Notes: generated from the sequence alone by a model not told the origin. A DNA stretch of 64,000 bases from Curtobacterium pusillum (GCF_013359865.1 NZ_JABMCE010000063.1:19333-83332), one strand, 5' to 3'. Positions 8,827-18,328 are shown, numbered from the stretch's first letter. Program-made: numbers and translations.

Positions 8827-9963
8827 ATGACCGACCAGCACCAGGCCGACGGATGGGGTTCCGTCCCCGACGTGGGCTCGATCAGCGGCGAACTCGGCGC
8901 GCCCGTGCAGACGGCGGCGCAGGCACCCGCGCGACCACGTCGGAAGCTCCGTCGCGGTCCGCTCGTCGGCGTCATCGCCGGTGGTGCCGCGGTGGTGCTC
9001 CTCATCGTCGCCGGCGTCGTCGGCTACTCGGTCGGCACGACGACGCACTCGGCGGACCGGCCGGTCCGCGCGTTCCTCGACGACCTGACGGCGGGCAAGG
9101 TCGCGGACGCGCTGCGGGCTGCCGGCATCGACCACGACAAGGGCGACGTGCTGCTGACGGACGCCGCGTACGCCAAGGCGAAGGACCGCGTCACGGGGTA
9201 CCGGATCGCCGCGACGCGCGATGACGGTGACACCGCGACGGTCACCGCGTACCTGCGGCAGGGCGGACGCGACGTCTCCTCGACGTTCACGCTCGACAGG
9301 ACGGGTAGCGAGTGGGGGGTGTTCCCGGTGTGGGAGCTCGAGGCACCGCGGCTCGGCGCGGTCGACGTGAGCGTGCGTGGTCCGGCGGGCGCGAAGCTGT
9401 CGGTCGGCGGGCAGGGTGTCACGACGTCGAAGGATGGCACGGCGACGCTGACGGCACTCCCCGGCACGTATGACGTCGCCCTCGACGGCGGCAAGTGGTT
9501 CACGGCGGACGCGACGACGGCGACGGTCTCCGGGTTCGGCGGCACGGCATCGAGTCCGGTGTCGATGACGACGACGCTCACCGCCGCGGGGGAGCAGTCG
9601 GCGAAGGACGCGGTGAACGCCTGGGTCGACGCCTGCATCGCCTCGACCGATGCGGCTCCGCAGGGGTGCAGCTTCTACGCCTACGGCGAGGACTCCGCGT
9701 ACACGTACACGAACCAGAAGTGGACGCTCGACGCCCGCCCGTCGGTGTCGGTCGGTGACTGGTCGTCGAGCGGGTGGCTGGTCACGACGACCTCGTTCGG
9801 ACGTGCGACGTTCACCGCCGACATCTCCGGCCCGGGCGGCGTCGGCACGGCCTCGGCCGGTCCGATGAACGTCAACGCGAGTGGGTACATCACGGGCTTC
9901 ACGGACACGGGGGCGACGTTCCGGTCGGCGGTCGGCAACGGTTCGTCGGACACCGGTTCCTGA
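8827..9963 (+). CDS. single-pass membrane protein with extracytoplasmic domain, unknown function
   Basis: The 378-residue protein has a cytoplasmic Gln/Ala/Pro-rich N-terminal region (1-45), one membrane helix (about 47-70) and a long outside domain. The first outside part (75-170, RPVRAFLDDLTAGKVADALRAAG) looks like a DUF4878/NTF2-like fold. A beta-rich part follows with a PEGA-like stretch (G-T-Y-D-V near 215-220), and then a Ser/Thr-rich C-terminus. ATG 8827 was chosen over the in-frame upstream GTG 8770, since the latter lies inside the previous gene. I can name no function; a cell-envelope role is inferred from topology. Confidence 0.75.
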   Translation: MTDQHQADGWGSVPDVGSISGELGAPVQTAAQAPARPRRKLRRGPLVGVIAGGAAVVLLIVAGVVGYSVGTTTHSADRPVRAFLDDLTAGKVADALRAAGIDHDKGDVLLTDAAYAKAKDRVTGYRIAATRDDGDTATVTAYLRQGGRDVSSTFTLDRTGSEWGVFPVWELEAPRLGAVDVSVRGPAGAKLSVGGQGVTTSKDGTATLTALPGTYDVALDGGKWFTADATTATVSGFGGTASSPVSMTTTLTAAGEQSAKDAVNAWVDACIASTDAAPQGCSFYAYGEDSAYTYTNQKWTLDARPSVSVGDWSSSGWLVTTTSFGRATFTADISGPGGVGTASAGPMNVNASGYITGFTDTGATFRSAVGNGSSDTGS

Positions 9964-10000
9964 CGCCGCGCCACGTGTGAGGGTGGCCGACCCGGCCCGG

Positions 10001-10016
10001 CCTGGAGGCGCGGTGC
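10001..10016 (+). repeat. dispersed palindromic-arm repeat, copy 1
   Basis: CCTGGAGGCGCGGTGC matches the arm shared by eight intergenic sites in this window. Here it is a single arm, downstream of the membrane-protein gene ending at 9963. Confidence 0.75.
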
Positions 10017-10181
10017 GGGCCCGCCTCGTCCGTCCGGCGGTCGCGGTGCGCGCGCGTCCGTGCGCCGGCGCGAACCTGCTCGGCGCGGTCCGGCGGTGCG
10101 CCCCGCGCCGAGCGCGACCACGCTGTGGACGGCTGTTCGCCCACGGCGGTCGCCACGGGCCTCCAGGGCGACGCGCCCGGA

Positions 10182-10210
10182 TTGATTTCGCGAGGTTACG
10201 CGGGTAGTCT
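10182..10210 (+). promoter_or_regulatory. promoter of the rpsL-rpsG-fusA-tuf operon
   Basis: TTGATT (10182-10187) and TAGTCT (10205-10210) are separated by exactly 17 bases, a good housekeeping sigma-factor promoter. Transcription would begin near 10217, giving a leader of about 160 bases before rpsL. Confidence 0.75.
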
Positions 10211-10376
10211 CTTCCGGGTGTGCGCCCTCGGGCGCGCCCGAAAAATCCGGTCCGACCGACGGTCGACCGGACTCCGTCCCCCTCTCGTCGCCGCCGTCAG
10301 GCGGTGATCAGCGTGGGACGAGGAAGCCGGCGGTCCGCGCCGGCCGGAGAGCACGAGCGAAGAACCAGGAGAACAG

Positions 10377-10745
10377 TTGCCTACTATTCAGCAGCTGGTT
10401 CGCAAGGGTCGTACGCCGAAGGTCACCAAGACCAAGGCGCCCGCCCTGAAGGCGAACCCCCAGCAGCGTGGTGTGTGCACCCGCGTCTACACCACCACCC
10501 CGAAGAAGCCGAACTCGGCACTGCGCAAGGTCGCTCGTGTCAAGCTCTCGAACGGCACCGAGGTCACGGCCTACATCCCCGGTGAGGGCCACAACCTCCA
10601 GGAGCACTCGATGGTGCTCGTGCGCGGCGGTCGTGTGAAGGACCTCCCCGGTGTCCGCTACAAGATCATCCGCGGTGCGCTCGACACGCAGGCCGTGAAG
10701 AACCGTAAGCAGGCGCGTAGCCGCTACGGCGCGAAGAAGGGTTGA
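10377..10745 (+). CDS. rpsL: 30S ribosomal protein S12
   Basis: The 122-residue protein helps control decoding accuracy at the ribosomal A site. The family signature [17 protein letters not shown] is at 39-55. The two residues whose change gives streptomycin resistance, Lys43 and Lys88, are both lysine, so the sequence predicts a sensitive ribosome at this locus. The start is TTG 10377 (TTG-CCT-ACT-ATT), with AGGAGA five bases upstream. It is the first gene of the str operon and precedes rpsG by four bases. Confidence 0.97.
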   Translation: MPTIQQLVRKGRTPKVTKTKAPALKANPQQRGVCTRVYTTTPKKPNSALRKVARVKLSNGTEVTAYIPGEGHNLQEHSMVLVRGGRVKDLPGVRYKIIRGALDTQAVKNRKQARSRYGAKKG

Positions 10746-10749
10746 GCCA

Positions 10750-11220
10750 ATGCCTCGTAAGGGTCCCGCCCCCAAGCGTCCCGTCGTCGCAGACCCGGTC
10801 TACGGCGCACCGATCGTCAGCCAGCTCGTGAACAAGATCCTGCTGGACGGCAAGAAGGGCCTCGCCGAGCGCATCGTCTACGGTGCACTCGAGGGCGTTT
10901 CCGCCAAGAACCAGCAGGACGCCGTCGCGACGCTCAAGAAGGCGCTCGACAACGTCCGTCCGACCCTTGAGGTCCGCAGCCGCCGCGTCGGTGGCTCGAC
11001 CTACCAGGTCCCGGTCGAGGTCAAGCCGCACCGCGCGAACACCCTCGCGCTCCGCTGGCTGACCTCCTACGCCAAGGCCCGTCGCGAGAAGACGATGACC
11101 GAGCGTCTCATGAACGAGATCCTCGACGCGTCGAACGGTCTCGGTGCCGCGGTCAAGCGCCGCGAGGACACGCACAAGATGGCCGAGTCGAACAAGGCCT
11201 TCGCCCACTACCGCTGGTAG
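10750..11220 (+). CDS. rpsG: 30S ribosomal protein S7
   Basis: The 156-residue protein nucleates assembly of the 30S head and contacts the E-site tRNA. The sequence [18 protein letters not shown] and the central [19 protein letters not shown] stretch are diagnostic, and the length is normal for the family. It lies four bases after rpsL and 87 bases before fusA, in the standard str order. Confidence 0.98.
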   Translation: MPRKGPAPKRPVVADPVYGAPIVSQLVNKILLDGKKGLAERIVYGALEGVSAKNQQDAVATLKKALDNVRPTLEVRSRRVGGSTYQVPVEVKPHRANTLALRWLTSYAKARREKTMTERLMNEILDASNGLGAAVKRREDTHKMAESNKAFAHYRW

Positions 11221-11307
11221 TCACCGGCACTGATCGGGCGTCGGCGGTCTCGAACCCCGGCGCCCGATCGGACGCCAACCTCTCCTACTACTCTTCCGGA
11301 GGAACCT

Positions 11308-13440
11308 GTGGCACAGGACGTGCTCACTGACCTGAACAAGGTCCGCAACATCGGCATCATGGCGCACATCGATGCCGGCAAGACCACGACGACCGAGCGC
11401 ATCCTGTTCTACACGGGCATCAACCACAAGATCGGCGAGACGCACGACGGCGCTTCGACGATGGACTGGATGGCGCAGGAGCAGGAGCGCGGCATCACGA
11501 TCACGTCGGCCGCGACGACGTGCTTCTGGGACAACAACCAGATCAACATCATCGACACCCCCGGTCACGTGGACTTCACGGTCGAGGTGGAGCGCTCGCT
11601 CCGCGTCCTCGACGGTGCGGTCGCCGTCTTCGACGGCAAGGAGGGCGTCGAGCCCCAGTCCGAGACCGTGTGGCGTCAGGCGGACAAGTACGACGTCCCG
11701 CGCATCTGCTTCGTGAACAAGATGGACAAGCTCGGCGCGGACTTCTACTTCACCGTCGACACGATCATCAACCGCCTCGGCGCGGAGCCGCTGGTCATCC
11801 AGCTCCCGATCGGTTCCGAGAACGACTTCACCGGCATCGTCGACCTCGTCGAGATGAAGGCCAAGGTGTGGCCGGGCGACGCCAAGGGCGACGTCACGAT
11901 GGGCGCCTCCTACGAGACGCGTGAGATCGCCGAGGTCGAGAACCTCGAGCCCGGCATCGTGGCGCGCGCCGACGAGTACCGCCAGAAGCTCATCGAGCGG
12001 GTTGCGGAGTCCGACGACGCGCTGCTCGAGAAGTTCTTCGGTGGCGAAGAGCTCACGATCGACGAGATCAAGGCCGGCATCCGCAAGCTGACGATCGCGT
12101 CCGAGGTCTACCCGATCCTCTGTGGCTCGGCCTTCAAGAACCGCGGTGTCCAGCCGATGCTCGACGCCGTCGTCGCGTACCTCCCGTCCCCGCTCGACGT
12201 CCCGCCGATGATCGGCCACGACGTCAAGGACGAGGAGAAGGAGATCATCCGCAAGCCCGACGCGTCGGAGCCGTTCTCGGCCCTCGCGTTCAAGGTCGCG
12301 GTGCACCCCTTCTTCGGTCGCCTCACCTACGTCCGCGTGTACTCGGGCTCGATCGAGTCCGGCGCACAGGTCATCAACTCGACCAAGGGCAAGAAGGAGC
12401 GCATCGGCAAGATCTTCCAGATGCACTCCAACAAGGAGAACCCGGTCGACAGCGTGACCGCCGGTCACATCTACGCCGTGATCGGCCTCAAGGACACCAC
12501 CACCGGTGACACCCTGTGCGACCCGGCGAACCAGGTCGTCCTCGAGTCGATGACGTTCCCCGAGCCGGTCATCGAGGTCGCGATCGAGCCGAACACGAAG
12601 GCCGACCAGGAGAAGCTCTCCACGGCCATCCAGAAGCTCGCCGAAGAGGACCCGACGTTCCGCGTCGAGCTCAACGCCGAGACCGGTCAGACGACGATCA
12701 AGGGCATGGGCGAGCTCCACCTCGACATCCTCGTCGACCGCATGAAGCGCGAGTTCAAGGTCGAGGCGTCGGTCGGCAAGCCCCAGGTGGCCTACCGCGA
12801 GACGCTCACCAAGACCGTCGAGCGCTACGACTACACGCACAAGAAGCAGACCGGTGGTTCCGGCCAGTTCGCGAAGGTGCAGATCGCCCTCGAGCCGATG
12901 GAAGTCACGGCCGAGAAGGTCTACGAGTTCGTGAACGCCGTGACCGGTGGTCGCGTCCCGCGTGAGTACATCCCGTCGGTCGACGCCGGCATCCAGGACG
13001 CCATGCAGGTCGGCGTCCTCGCCGGGTACCCGACCGTCGGTGTGAAAGCCACCCTCAAGGACGGCGCGGCGCACGACGTCGACTCGTCCGAGATGGCCTT
13101 CAAGATCGCCGGTTCGATCGCCTACAAGGAAGCGGCCCGCAAGGCCGGTCCGGCGATCCTCGAGCCGATCATGGCCGTCGAGGTCCGTACTCCGGAGGAG
13201 TACATGGGCGACGTCATCGGCGACCTGAACTCCCGTCGCGGCCAGATCGCCTCGATGGAGGACGCCTCGGGCGTCAAGGTGGTCCGCGCGAGCGTGCCGC
13301 TGTCCGAGATGTTCGGCTACGTCGGCGACCTGCGGTCGAAGACCTCTGGTCGTGCGGTCTACTCGATGACCTTCGAGACCTACAGCCAGGTCCCGGCCAA
13401 GGTCGCCGAGGAGATCATCGCGAAGAACACGGGGGAGTAA
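11308..13440 (+). CDS. fusA: translation elongation factor G
   Basis: This 710-residue GTPase drives ribosome translocation and, with RRF, ribosome recycling. The P-loop is [14 protein letters not shown] (residues 17-30), the G3 motif DTPGHVDF follows near 85-92 and the G4 motif NKMDK near 139-143. Domains II to V run to the normal C-terminus. The start is GTG 11308, with CCGGAGGA five bases before it. A stable hairpin lies between it and tuf. Confidence 0.98.
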   Translation: MAQDVLTDLNKVRNIGIMAHIDAGKTTTTERILFYTGINHKIGETHDGASTMDWMAQEQERGITITSAATTCFWDNNQINIIDTPGHVDFTVEVERSLRVLDGAVAVFDGKEGVEPQSETVWRQADKYDVPRICFVNKMDKLGADFYFTVDTIINRLGAEPLVIQLPIGSENDFTGIVDLVEMKAKVWPGDAKGDVTMGASYETREIAEVENLEPGIVARADEYRQKLIERVAESDDALLEKFFGGEELTIDEIKAGIRKLTIASEVYPILCGSAFKNRGVQPMLDAVVAYLPSPLDVPPMIGHDVKDEEKEIIRKPDASEPFSALAFKVAVHPFFGRLTYVRVYSGSIESGAQVINSTKGKKERIGKIFQMHSNKENPVDSVTAGHIYAVIGLKDTTTGDTLCDPANQVVLESMTFPEPVIEVAIEPNTKADQEKLSTAIQKLAEEDPTFRVELNAETGQTTIKGMGELHLDILVDRMKREFKVEASVGKPQVAYRETLTKTVERYDYTHKKQTGGSGQFAKVQIALEPMEVTAEKVYEFVNAVTGGRVPREYIPSVDAGIQDAMQVGVLAGYPTVGVKATLKDGAAHDVDSSEMAFKIAGSIAYKEAARKAGPAILEPIMAVEVRTPEEYMGDVIGDLNSRRGQIASMEDASGVKVVRASVPLSEMFGYVGDLRSKTSGRAVYSMTFETYSQVPAKVAEEIIAKNTGE

Positions 13441-13460
13441 CGCTCCAGCGTTTCTCCACA

Positions 13461-13491
13461 GGCGAGGGTGCCCGGCGACGGGCCCCTCGCC
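13461..13491 (+). terminator. hairpin between fusA and tuf, possible attenuator
   Basis: The arms 13461-13474 (GGCGAGGGTGCCCG) and 13479-13491 pair with one bulged T and a four-base loop. There is no T-run; TAAAGT at 13498-13503 and TAAAGA at 13503-13508 just after it could be -10 boxes for separate tuf transcription. Confidence 0.45.
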
Positions 13492-13576
13492 ACCAAGTAA
13501 AGTAAAGACACACACCCTGCACGCCAACGGTTCATCAACCGGGGGCATGCTCTCCGAGTCCTGAGGAGGACCCACA

Positions 13577-14764
13577 GTGGCCAAGGCCAAGTTCGAGCGG
13601 ACCAAGCCGCACGTCAACATCGGAACCATCGGTCACGTCGACCACGGCAAGACCACGCTCACGGCGGCGATCACCAAGGTTCTGCACGACCAGTACCCGG
13701 ACCTCAACGAGGCCCGTGACTTCGCGCAGATCGACAACGCTCCGGAGGAGCGCGAGCGCGGCATCACGATCAACATCTCGCACGTCGAGTACCAGACCGA
13801 GAAGCGCCACTACGCGCACGTCGACGCTCCGGGCCACGCCGACTACGTGAAGAACATGATCACGGGTGCGGCGCAGATGGACGGCGCGATCCTCGTGGTC
13901 GCCGCCACCGACGGCCCGATGCCCCAGACGCGTGAGCACGTGCTGCTCGCCCGCCAGGTCGGCGTCCCCTACATCGTCGTCGCGCTGAACAAGTCCGACA
14001 TGGTGGACGACGAGGAGATCCTGGAGCTCGTCGAGCTCGAGGTCCGTGAGCTCCTCGGCTCGCAGGAGTTCGACGAGGACGCCCCCGTCGTGCAGGTCTC
14101 GGCGCTCAAGGCGCTCGAGGGCGACGAGAAGTGGGTCAAGTCCGTCCAGGACCTGATGGCTGCCGTCGACGAGAACGTCCCGGACCCGGTGCGCGCCACC
14201 GACCAGCCGTTCCTCATGCCGATCGAGGACGTCTTCACGATCACCGGTCGTGGCACCGTCGTCACCGGTCGTGTCGAGCGTGGCACGCTCGACCTCAACT
14301 CCGAGGTCGAGATCGTCGGCATCCGCCCGACGCAGAAGACCACGGTCACGGGCATCGAGATGTTCCGCAAGCTGCTCGACAAGGCGGAGGCCGGTGACAA
14401 CACCGGTCTGCTCATCCGCGGCCTCAAGCGCGAGGACGTGGAGCGCGGCCAGGTCGTCGTGAAGCCGGGTTCGGTCACGCCGCACACCGAGTTCAAGGCG
14501 AACGCGTACATCCTGACCAAGGACGAGGGTGGGCGTCACAACCCGTTCTACGCGAACTACCGCCCGCAGTTCTACTTCCGCACCACGGACGTCACCGGCG
14601 TCATCACGCTGCCCGAGGGCACCGAGATGGTCATGCCCGGCGACACCGTTTCGATGGCCGTCGAGCTCATCCAGCCGATCGCCATGGAGCCGGGTCTCCG
14701 TTTCGCCATCCGTGAGGGTGGTCGTACGGTCGGCGCCGGTACGGTCGAGGAGATCGTCAAGTAA
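13577..14764 (+). CDS. tuf: translation elongation factor Tu
   Basis: The 395-residue GTPase delivers aminoacyl-tRNA to the ribosome. The P-loop GHVDHGKTT, the G3 motif DAPGHADY and the G4 motif NKSD are all present, and the three-domain length is normal. The start is GTG 13577 with GAGGAGGA seven bases upstream. It ends the str operon and is followed by a canonical terminator. The S10 operon, which often follows tuf closely in actinobacteria, is 3.6 kb further on. Confidence 0.98.
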   Translation: MAKAKFERTKPHVNIGTIGHVDHGKTTLTAAITKVLHDQYPDLNEARDFAQIDNAPEERERGITINISHVEYQTEKRHYAHVDAPGHADYVKNMITGAAQMDGAILVVAATDGPMPQTREHVLLARQVGVPYIVVALNKSDMVDDEEILELVELEVRELLGSQEFDEDAPVVQVSALKALEGDEKWVKSVQDLMAAVDENVPDPVRATDQPFLMPIEDVFTITGRGTVVTGRVERGTLDLNSEVEIVGIRPTQKTTVTGIEMFRKLLDKAEAGDNTGLLIRGLKREDVERGQVVVKPGSVTPHTEFKANAYILTKDEGGRHNPFYANYRPQFYFRTTDVTGVITLPEGTEMVMPGDTVSMAVELIQPIAMEPGLRFAIREGGRTVGAGTVEEIVK

Positions 14765-14783
14765 CTCCGGTTACCTGCGTGTG

Positions 14784-14818
14784 AGCGGGGTCGGGCCTTC
14801 GGGCCCGGCCCCGCTTTT
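14784..14818 (+). terminator. intrinsic terminator of tuf
   Basis: A 14-bp stem (arms 14784-14797 and 14802-14815, one G-U pair) is closed by a TTCG tetraloop and followed by TTTT. This is the clearest intrinsic terminator in the window. Confidence 0.9.
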
Positions 14819-14975
14819 CGTTGGTCGCGGTCGCGCGGGCGCGCGGCCGCTACCGTTCCGCGTCAGGTTCCTCGCGTTCTGTGGACAGATCGCCGGTCCC
14901 GGCGCAGCATGTCGCCAAGCGGCCGGGCAGTCCGGCCATCGAGCGGCCGGTTCGTCCGGCCGGACAGGAGGCAGC

Positions 14976-15242
14976 ATGGCCGACTTCGACGGCATCCAGA
15001 AGAACGTGTCAGCCAAGGCGGACGAGGTCACCGACCGGGCGAAAGCGTTCGTCGACGAGAACAGGGACAAGATCGAGGACGCGCTCAAGAGCGACCGGGC
15101 CGAGGACGTCTCCGACAAGATCATCCACGGCCTCGCCGACGGCATCAAGAAGGTCACGGCCGGCAAGTTCGACGAGCAGATCGACAAGGCCGCCCAGAAC
15201 CTCGACGACAAGATCGGGAACAACGGCACCATCGGCGCCTGA
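14976..15242 (+). CDS. small antitoxin-like (MT0933/Rv0909-type) or CsbD-like protein
   Basis: The 88-residue protein starts at ATG 14976, with AGGAGG three bases upstream. It is highly charged and predicted to be helical, with the repeated pattern KADEVTDRAKAFVDEN..DKI and TAGKFDEQIDKAAQNLDDKIGN near the end. The latter resembles the Rv0909-type antitoxin family; it could equally be a CsbD-like stress protein. No partner toxin gene is adjacent in the usual sense. It lies 211 bases beyond tuf and its own hairpin terminator follows. Confidence 0.7.
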   Translation: MADFDGIQKNVSAKADEVTDRAKAFVDENRDKIEDALKSDRAEDVSDKIIHGLADGIKKVTAGKFDEQIDKAAQNLDDKIGNNGTIGA

Positions 15243-15256
15243 GCGGACCGCCACGC

Positions 15257-15293
15257 ACCGCGCCCGTCCGGCATCGCGCCGGGCGGGCGCGGT
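15257..15293 (+). terminator. terminator of the small antitoxin-like gene
   Basis: Arms at 15257-15272 and 15278-15293 form a 16-bp stem with one G-T pair and a five-base loop. There is no T-run, as is common in actinobacteria. Confidence 0.65.
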
Positions 15294-15330
15294 CGTACAT
15301 GTGAGACGTCGGTTCGGTCGCGCACCACGT

Positions 15331-15880
15331 GGTCACCGGCCAGGGCTCGAACCCGCCGACAGGGAAGGACGACCAGCCGCCACGAGCCCCTCGACGTCGA
15401 ACGTCGCGATCATGATCGGCCGCCGGAACGCAGGGCTCTCCGACGCCGCGGGCGTCACCGCGACGTACACGCTGCCGAAGGGCCTGACGTACGTCTCGAC
15501 GGAGGCCGACCAGGCCTGCACCGTCACCACTGTCACGAAGAACGACGACGGCACCACCACGGTGCACCAGACGCCGCCGGCGGCCGCCTACCCGGGCGTG
15601 CAGCCGGCCACGTCCGTCGCGACGAGCACGACCGAGACGACGCTCGCCGACAACGACGCAGCGGACGAGCTCGCCGTCGACCCCGCGTCGAGCCTGGCGG
15701 TCACGAAGACGCACACGGGTCAGCTGGTCCGCGGCAAGACGGTCGGGTACACGGTCACGGTCAGGAACGAGGGCCCGACCGAGGACCCGGGTCCCGTTCC
15801 CGTGGTGGTCACCGGCCGCCTGCCGGCGGGTCTGACGTCGGTGAGCGTGAACGACGGCGACGCCGGGACGTGCACCGCGC
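15331..15880 (+). pseudogene. remnant of a DUF11-domain surface protein
   Basis: Reading frame 1 encodes two adjacent pieces of DUF11 (CARDB/isopeptide-like) repeats: GVTATYTLPKGLTYVS near 15460-15500 and AVTKTHTGQLVRGKTVGYTVTVRNEGP, ending with VTGRLPAGLTSVSVNDGD. There is no start codon with a ribosome site, no signal peptide and no C-terminal anchor, and the similarity stops abruptly at the dispersed repeat at 15872. The intact ancestor was probably a long secreted adhesin-like protein. I read this as a decayed fragment; a sequencing error is unlikely to explain loss of both ends. Confidence 0.65.
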
Positions 15881-15894
15881 CTCCAGTCCGTGCC
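15872..15894 (-). repeat. dispersed palindromic-arm repeat, copy 2
   Basis: GCACCGCGCCTCCAG is the exact reverse complement of the repeat arm. It marks the point where the DUF11 fragment ends and lies about 40 bases upstream of the topoisomerase start. Confidence 0.75.
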
Positions 15895-15932
15895 TGGTCA
15901 GGTCACAGGCGGTGGCGAGTTGCATCGAGACC

Positions 15933-16910
15933 GTGACACGTCTCCGCCGCTCCGCGACCAACGGTCGCGGCTACCACCGCGTCCGCAGCGGACGCGGCTT
16001 CTCGTACCGTGACCCGGAGGGCAACACCGTCACCGACCCGGAGGAGCGGCAGCGCCTCGAGGGCCTCGTCATCCCGCCCGCCTGGGACGACGTCTGGATC
16101 TCGCCGTACGACAACGGCCACATCCTCGCGACGGGCATCGACGGCGCCGGCCGTCGGCAGTACATGTACCACCCGGGGTGGCGCGAGCGGATGGACCGCA
16201 TCAAGTACGACCGCGCCCTCGCCCTCGCCGAGTCGCTCCCGGTCGCCCGGCGGATGGTCACGCAGGACCTCCGCCGACCGGAACCGGACCGGCAGCGTGC
16301 GCTCGCCGCGGCGTTCCGGATGCTCGACCAGGGCTCGTTGCGGGTCGGATCCGAGCGGTACGCCACCGAGCACGGCAGCCGCGGGCTCTCGACGCTGCTC
16401 TGCGCGCACGCCCACGTGTCCGGGGACGACATCGAGCTCGACTTCCCCGGGAAGAGCGGGCAGGAGTGGTCCTCGTCGATCCACGACCCGGACCTCGCCA
16501 CCGTCATCGCCGGCATGAAGCGGCGCGGACCCAACGCCCGCCTGCTCTCGTTCCGGGAGCGCCGGGGCGCCGAGTGGGAGCCGCTCTCCGCCGAGGACAT
16601 CAACGAGTACGTCAAGGAGCGCGCGGGGGACGAGTTCACCGCGAAGGACTTCCGGACGCTGCACGGCACCGTCGCCGCGGCCGTCGACCTCGCGAGGACC
16701 GGCCCGCAGTCGTCGCAGGCGAAGCGGAAGAAGGCGGTGTCCCACGCGGTGCAGGTCGCCAGCGAGGAACTCGGCAACACCCCGACCGTCTGCCGGCAGA
16801 GCTACATCGACCCGCGACTGCTCGACGCCTACGACCACGGCGAGACCATCGACCCGGACCGCACGCACGCGGCCGAGTCCGAGGTCCGCGCACTGCTCTA
16901 CCGACAGTGA
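15933..16910 (+). CDS. DNA topoisomerase IB (poxvirus/bacterial type)
   Basis: The 325-residue enzyme relaxes supercoils through a 3'-phosphotyrosyl intermediate. The N-terminal domain contains GRGFSYRDPEG and IPPAWDDVWI, typical of bacterial topo IB. The catalytic domain contains RVGSERYATEHGSRGLSTL, KDFRTLHGT and, near the C-terminus, the active-site tyrosine in CRQSYIDP (Tyr291). GTG 15933 was chosen because it begins just before the conserved region; the upstream in-frame codons run into the repeat. Ribosome-site support is weak. It is not part of an evident operon and is accessory in bacteria. Confidence 0.9.
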   Translation: MTRLRRSATNGRGYHRVRSGRGFSYRDPEGNTVTDPEERQRLEGLVIPPAWDDVWISPYDNGHILATGIDGAGRRQYMYHPGWRERMDRIKYDRALALAESLPVARRMVTQDLRRPEPDRQRALAAAFRMLDQGSLRVGSERYATEHGSRGLSTLLCAHAHVSGDDIELDFPGKSGQEWSSSIHDPDLATVIAGMKRRGPNARLLSFRERRGAEWEPLSAEDINEYVKERAGDEFTAKDFRTLHGTVAAAVDLARTGPQSSQAKRKKAVSHAVQVASEELGNTPTVCRQSYIDPRLLDAYDHGETIDPDRTHAAESEVRALLYRQ

Positions 16911-16932
16911 CCGGGAAGGGGCCGGGATGACG

Positions 16933-16938
16933 TACCGT
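16933..16938 (+). promoter_or_regulatory. possible -10 box for the DarT-like gene
   Basis: TACCGT lies eight bases before an in-frame GTG (16947) and 53 bases before the preferred GTG 16992. It supports separate transcription of this gene. Confidence 0.4.
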
Positions 16939-16991
16939 TGGACCTCGTGCCCGATCACCCCCACACGGGCACGGAAGGACCCCCACCAGTC

Positions 16992-17804
16992 GTGACTGAC
17001 GAGTGCATCCACGGATTCCCCACCGAGCTCTGCGACATCTGCGCCCCGCGCCAGCGCGAGGCGGCCGAGACCCCCACCACGCCGGCCCCGCGCCGCACCC
17101 GGATCACCACCTCGCTCCGGACCGTCCCCGGCCAGGCCGCCGCCCCGGCGTCCTCGCTGCGTTCCCCGGTGCCCGACCTGCCCGAGGCGCGCGACTTCGC
17201 GTCGCTCCGGGCGCACCACGTCACCCACGTGGACAACCTCGACGACATCGTGGGCTCCGGCGCGATCCTCGCGTCCGACGCGGTCACCCCGGTGGTCGAC
17301 GTCGCCTCGGCGTCCGTCCGTGCCGCCCGCGCCGAGGCCACCGCCCCGGACGGGTCCCCGGTGGCCGCGCACGTGCCGTTCACCCTGTCGCCGGACGCCA
17401 CCCGCTGGGACGAGCTCCGCACCGGCGCGGAGGGCGAGCGCTGGTCCGACGCCGCTCGGCGGACCCGGGCGACGGAGTACATCATGCTCGTCGTGCCGGT
17501 GTCGGCCTTCGGCGCGTCGGTCATCGTCGCCGACCAGGACGCCGAAGCCGAGGACGTCCGGTTCGCCGTCGGGCCGGACGCCGCGACCAACCTCATCCGC
17601 CGCACGGACTTCACCGACCCGGAGATGCACAGCCTCGAGCTGCTCGCCGGGCCGAGCGTGCCGTTCTCCGCCGTCGCGGTGATCGGCGTGCCCAACGACC
17701 GCGTCCGCCAGACGGTCAAGGCGGTCCTCAAGGACCACGGCGGACACGCGCCCCGCGTCGCGGTCTTCCCGCCGTGGTTCGTGCCCCCGGTGGCCGCCGA
17801 GTAG
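16992..17804 (+). CDS. DarT-like ADP-ribosyltransferase domain protein with N-terminal zinc-knuckle motif
   Basis: The 270-residue protein starts with a compact Cys/His motif (Cys5, His7, Cys14, Cys17) in [14 protein letters not shown] proline-rich linker follows, and then a domain resembling DarT/DUF4433 ssDNA thymidine ADP-ribosyltransferases. The matching pieces are [16 protein letters not shown] (75-90), HVPFTLSP (127-134) and [11 protein letters not shown] (215-225), where Glu216 would be the catalytic glutamate. No DarG-type macrodomain antitoxin is nearby. GTG 16992 was chosen because AAGGAC precedes it and the motif starts at once; GTG 16947 would add 15 residues. The family assignment is by motif only, so activity on DNA is an inference. 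Confidence 0.65.
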   Translation: MTDECIHGFPTELCDICAPRQREAAETPTTPAPRRTRITTSLRTVPGQAAAPASSLRSPVPDLPEARDFASLRAHHVTHVDNLDDIVGSGAILASDAVTPVVDVASASVRAARAEATAPDGSPVAAHVPFTLSPDATRWDELRTGAEGERWSDAARRTRATEYIMLVVPVSAFGASVIVADQDAEAEDVRFAVGPDAATNLIRRTDFTDPEMHSLELLAGPSVPFSAVAVIGVPNDRVRQTVKAVLKDHGGHAPRVAVFPPWFVPPVAAE

Positions 17805-17825
17805 CCCTTCGCCGAACACCGCCGA

Positions 17826-17856
17826 CATGCCCTCCGGACCGTCTCCGGAGGGCATG
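17826..17856 (+). terminator. terminator of the DarT-like gene
   Basis: A perfect 13-bp stem (17826-17838 with 17844-17856) has a five-base loop and no T-run, 22 bases after the stop codon. Confidence 0.7.
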
Positions 17857-17871
17857 CCGCGTGTCAGGGCC

Positions 17872-17889
17872 GAGCCGCGCCTCCAGGCC
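17872..17889 (-). repeat. dispersed palindromic-arm repeat, copy 3 (variant)
   Basis: GCCGCGCCTCCAGG matches the repeat arm with one change, directly after the terminator. Confidence 0.55.
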
Positions 17890-17956
17890 GCGGATCCCCG
17901 TGGATCCGGGGAAGCGGGCCGATCCCGACACGCCCGCAAATCGCGACACGCCCGGG

Positions 17957-17985
17957 TTGCACGGATGCCGTGCCTATGCGAGACT
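17957..17985 (+). promoter_or_regulatory. candidate promoter of the S10 operon
   Basis: TTGCAC (17957-17962) and GAGACT (17980-17985) are 17 bases apart. It would give a leader of about 335 bases before rpsJ. The remaining part of 17857-18328 has small inverted repeats, such as ACTGCTCTGGCAGT, and a TTGACA near 18189, but no gene. Confidence 0.35.
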
Positions 17986-18328
17986 TGTCCGGTTCCGAAT
18001 TCCGTGCGCGTTCGCGTGCGCAGGATCACTGCTCTGGCAGTGCACAACCCCTCCGTCCAGCGGAGCTGGGTTGGGCCGCAGGCAGCAGAACACGTTCGAC
18101 TCCCCACCAAACGCCGAGAGCACTGCTGTGCGCGGAGCGCGCGGGAGACGACATGCCCACGCTGGACGGCCCAGGTCGCCCCGCGCGGTTGACAGGAGAA
18201 CAGCGGTCATCCCCAGAGGATGCGGCCGGTTGGTTCGCAGAAAACAGCCAAGCCCTGCAGGAATGCACGGTGACGGCGGCGTCAGGCGGCTCGGAAGGGT
18301 GCGCGGCGCAGAGAGGACAAAGAGACAC

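Larger units (their letters stand above)
9964..10376 (+). other. non-coding region upstream of the str operon
   Basis: This 413-bp gap holds one copy of the dispersed repeat (10001-10016), a strong promoter (10182-10210) and a leader of about 160 bases with GC-rich inverted repeats. I see no protein or RNA gene in it. Confidence 0.7.

Noticed and set aside
11221..13629. 802-codon open frame antisense to fusA, and similar long antisense frames elsewhere
   Set aside because: They mirror conserved genes in GC-rich DNA with G/C at third positions, have arginine-, aspartate- or leucine-rich nonsense compositions and no ribosome sites.
14976..17804. The antitoxin-like protein as partner of the DarT-like protein
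   Set aside because: They are separated by a pseudogene and topo IB, each has its own terminator, and known DarT antitoxins are macrodomain proteins.
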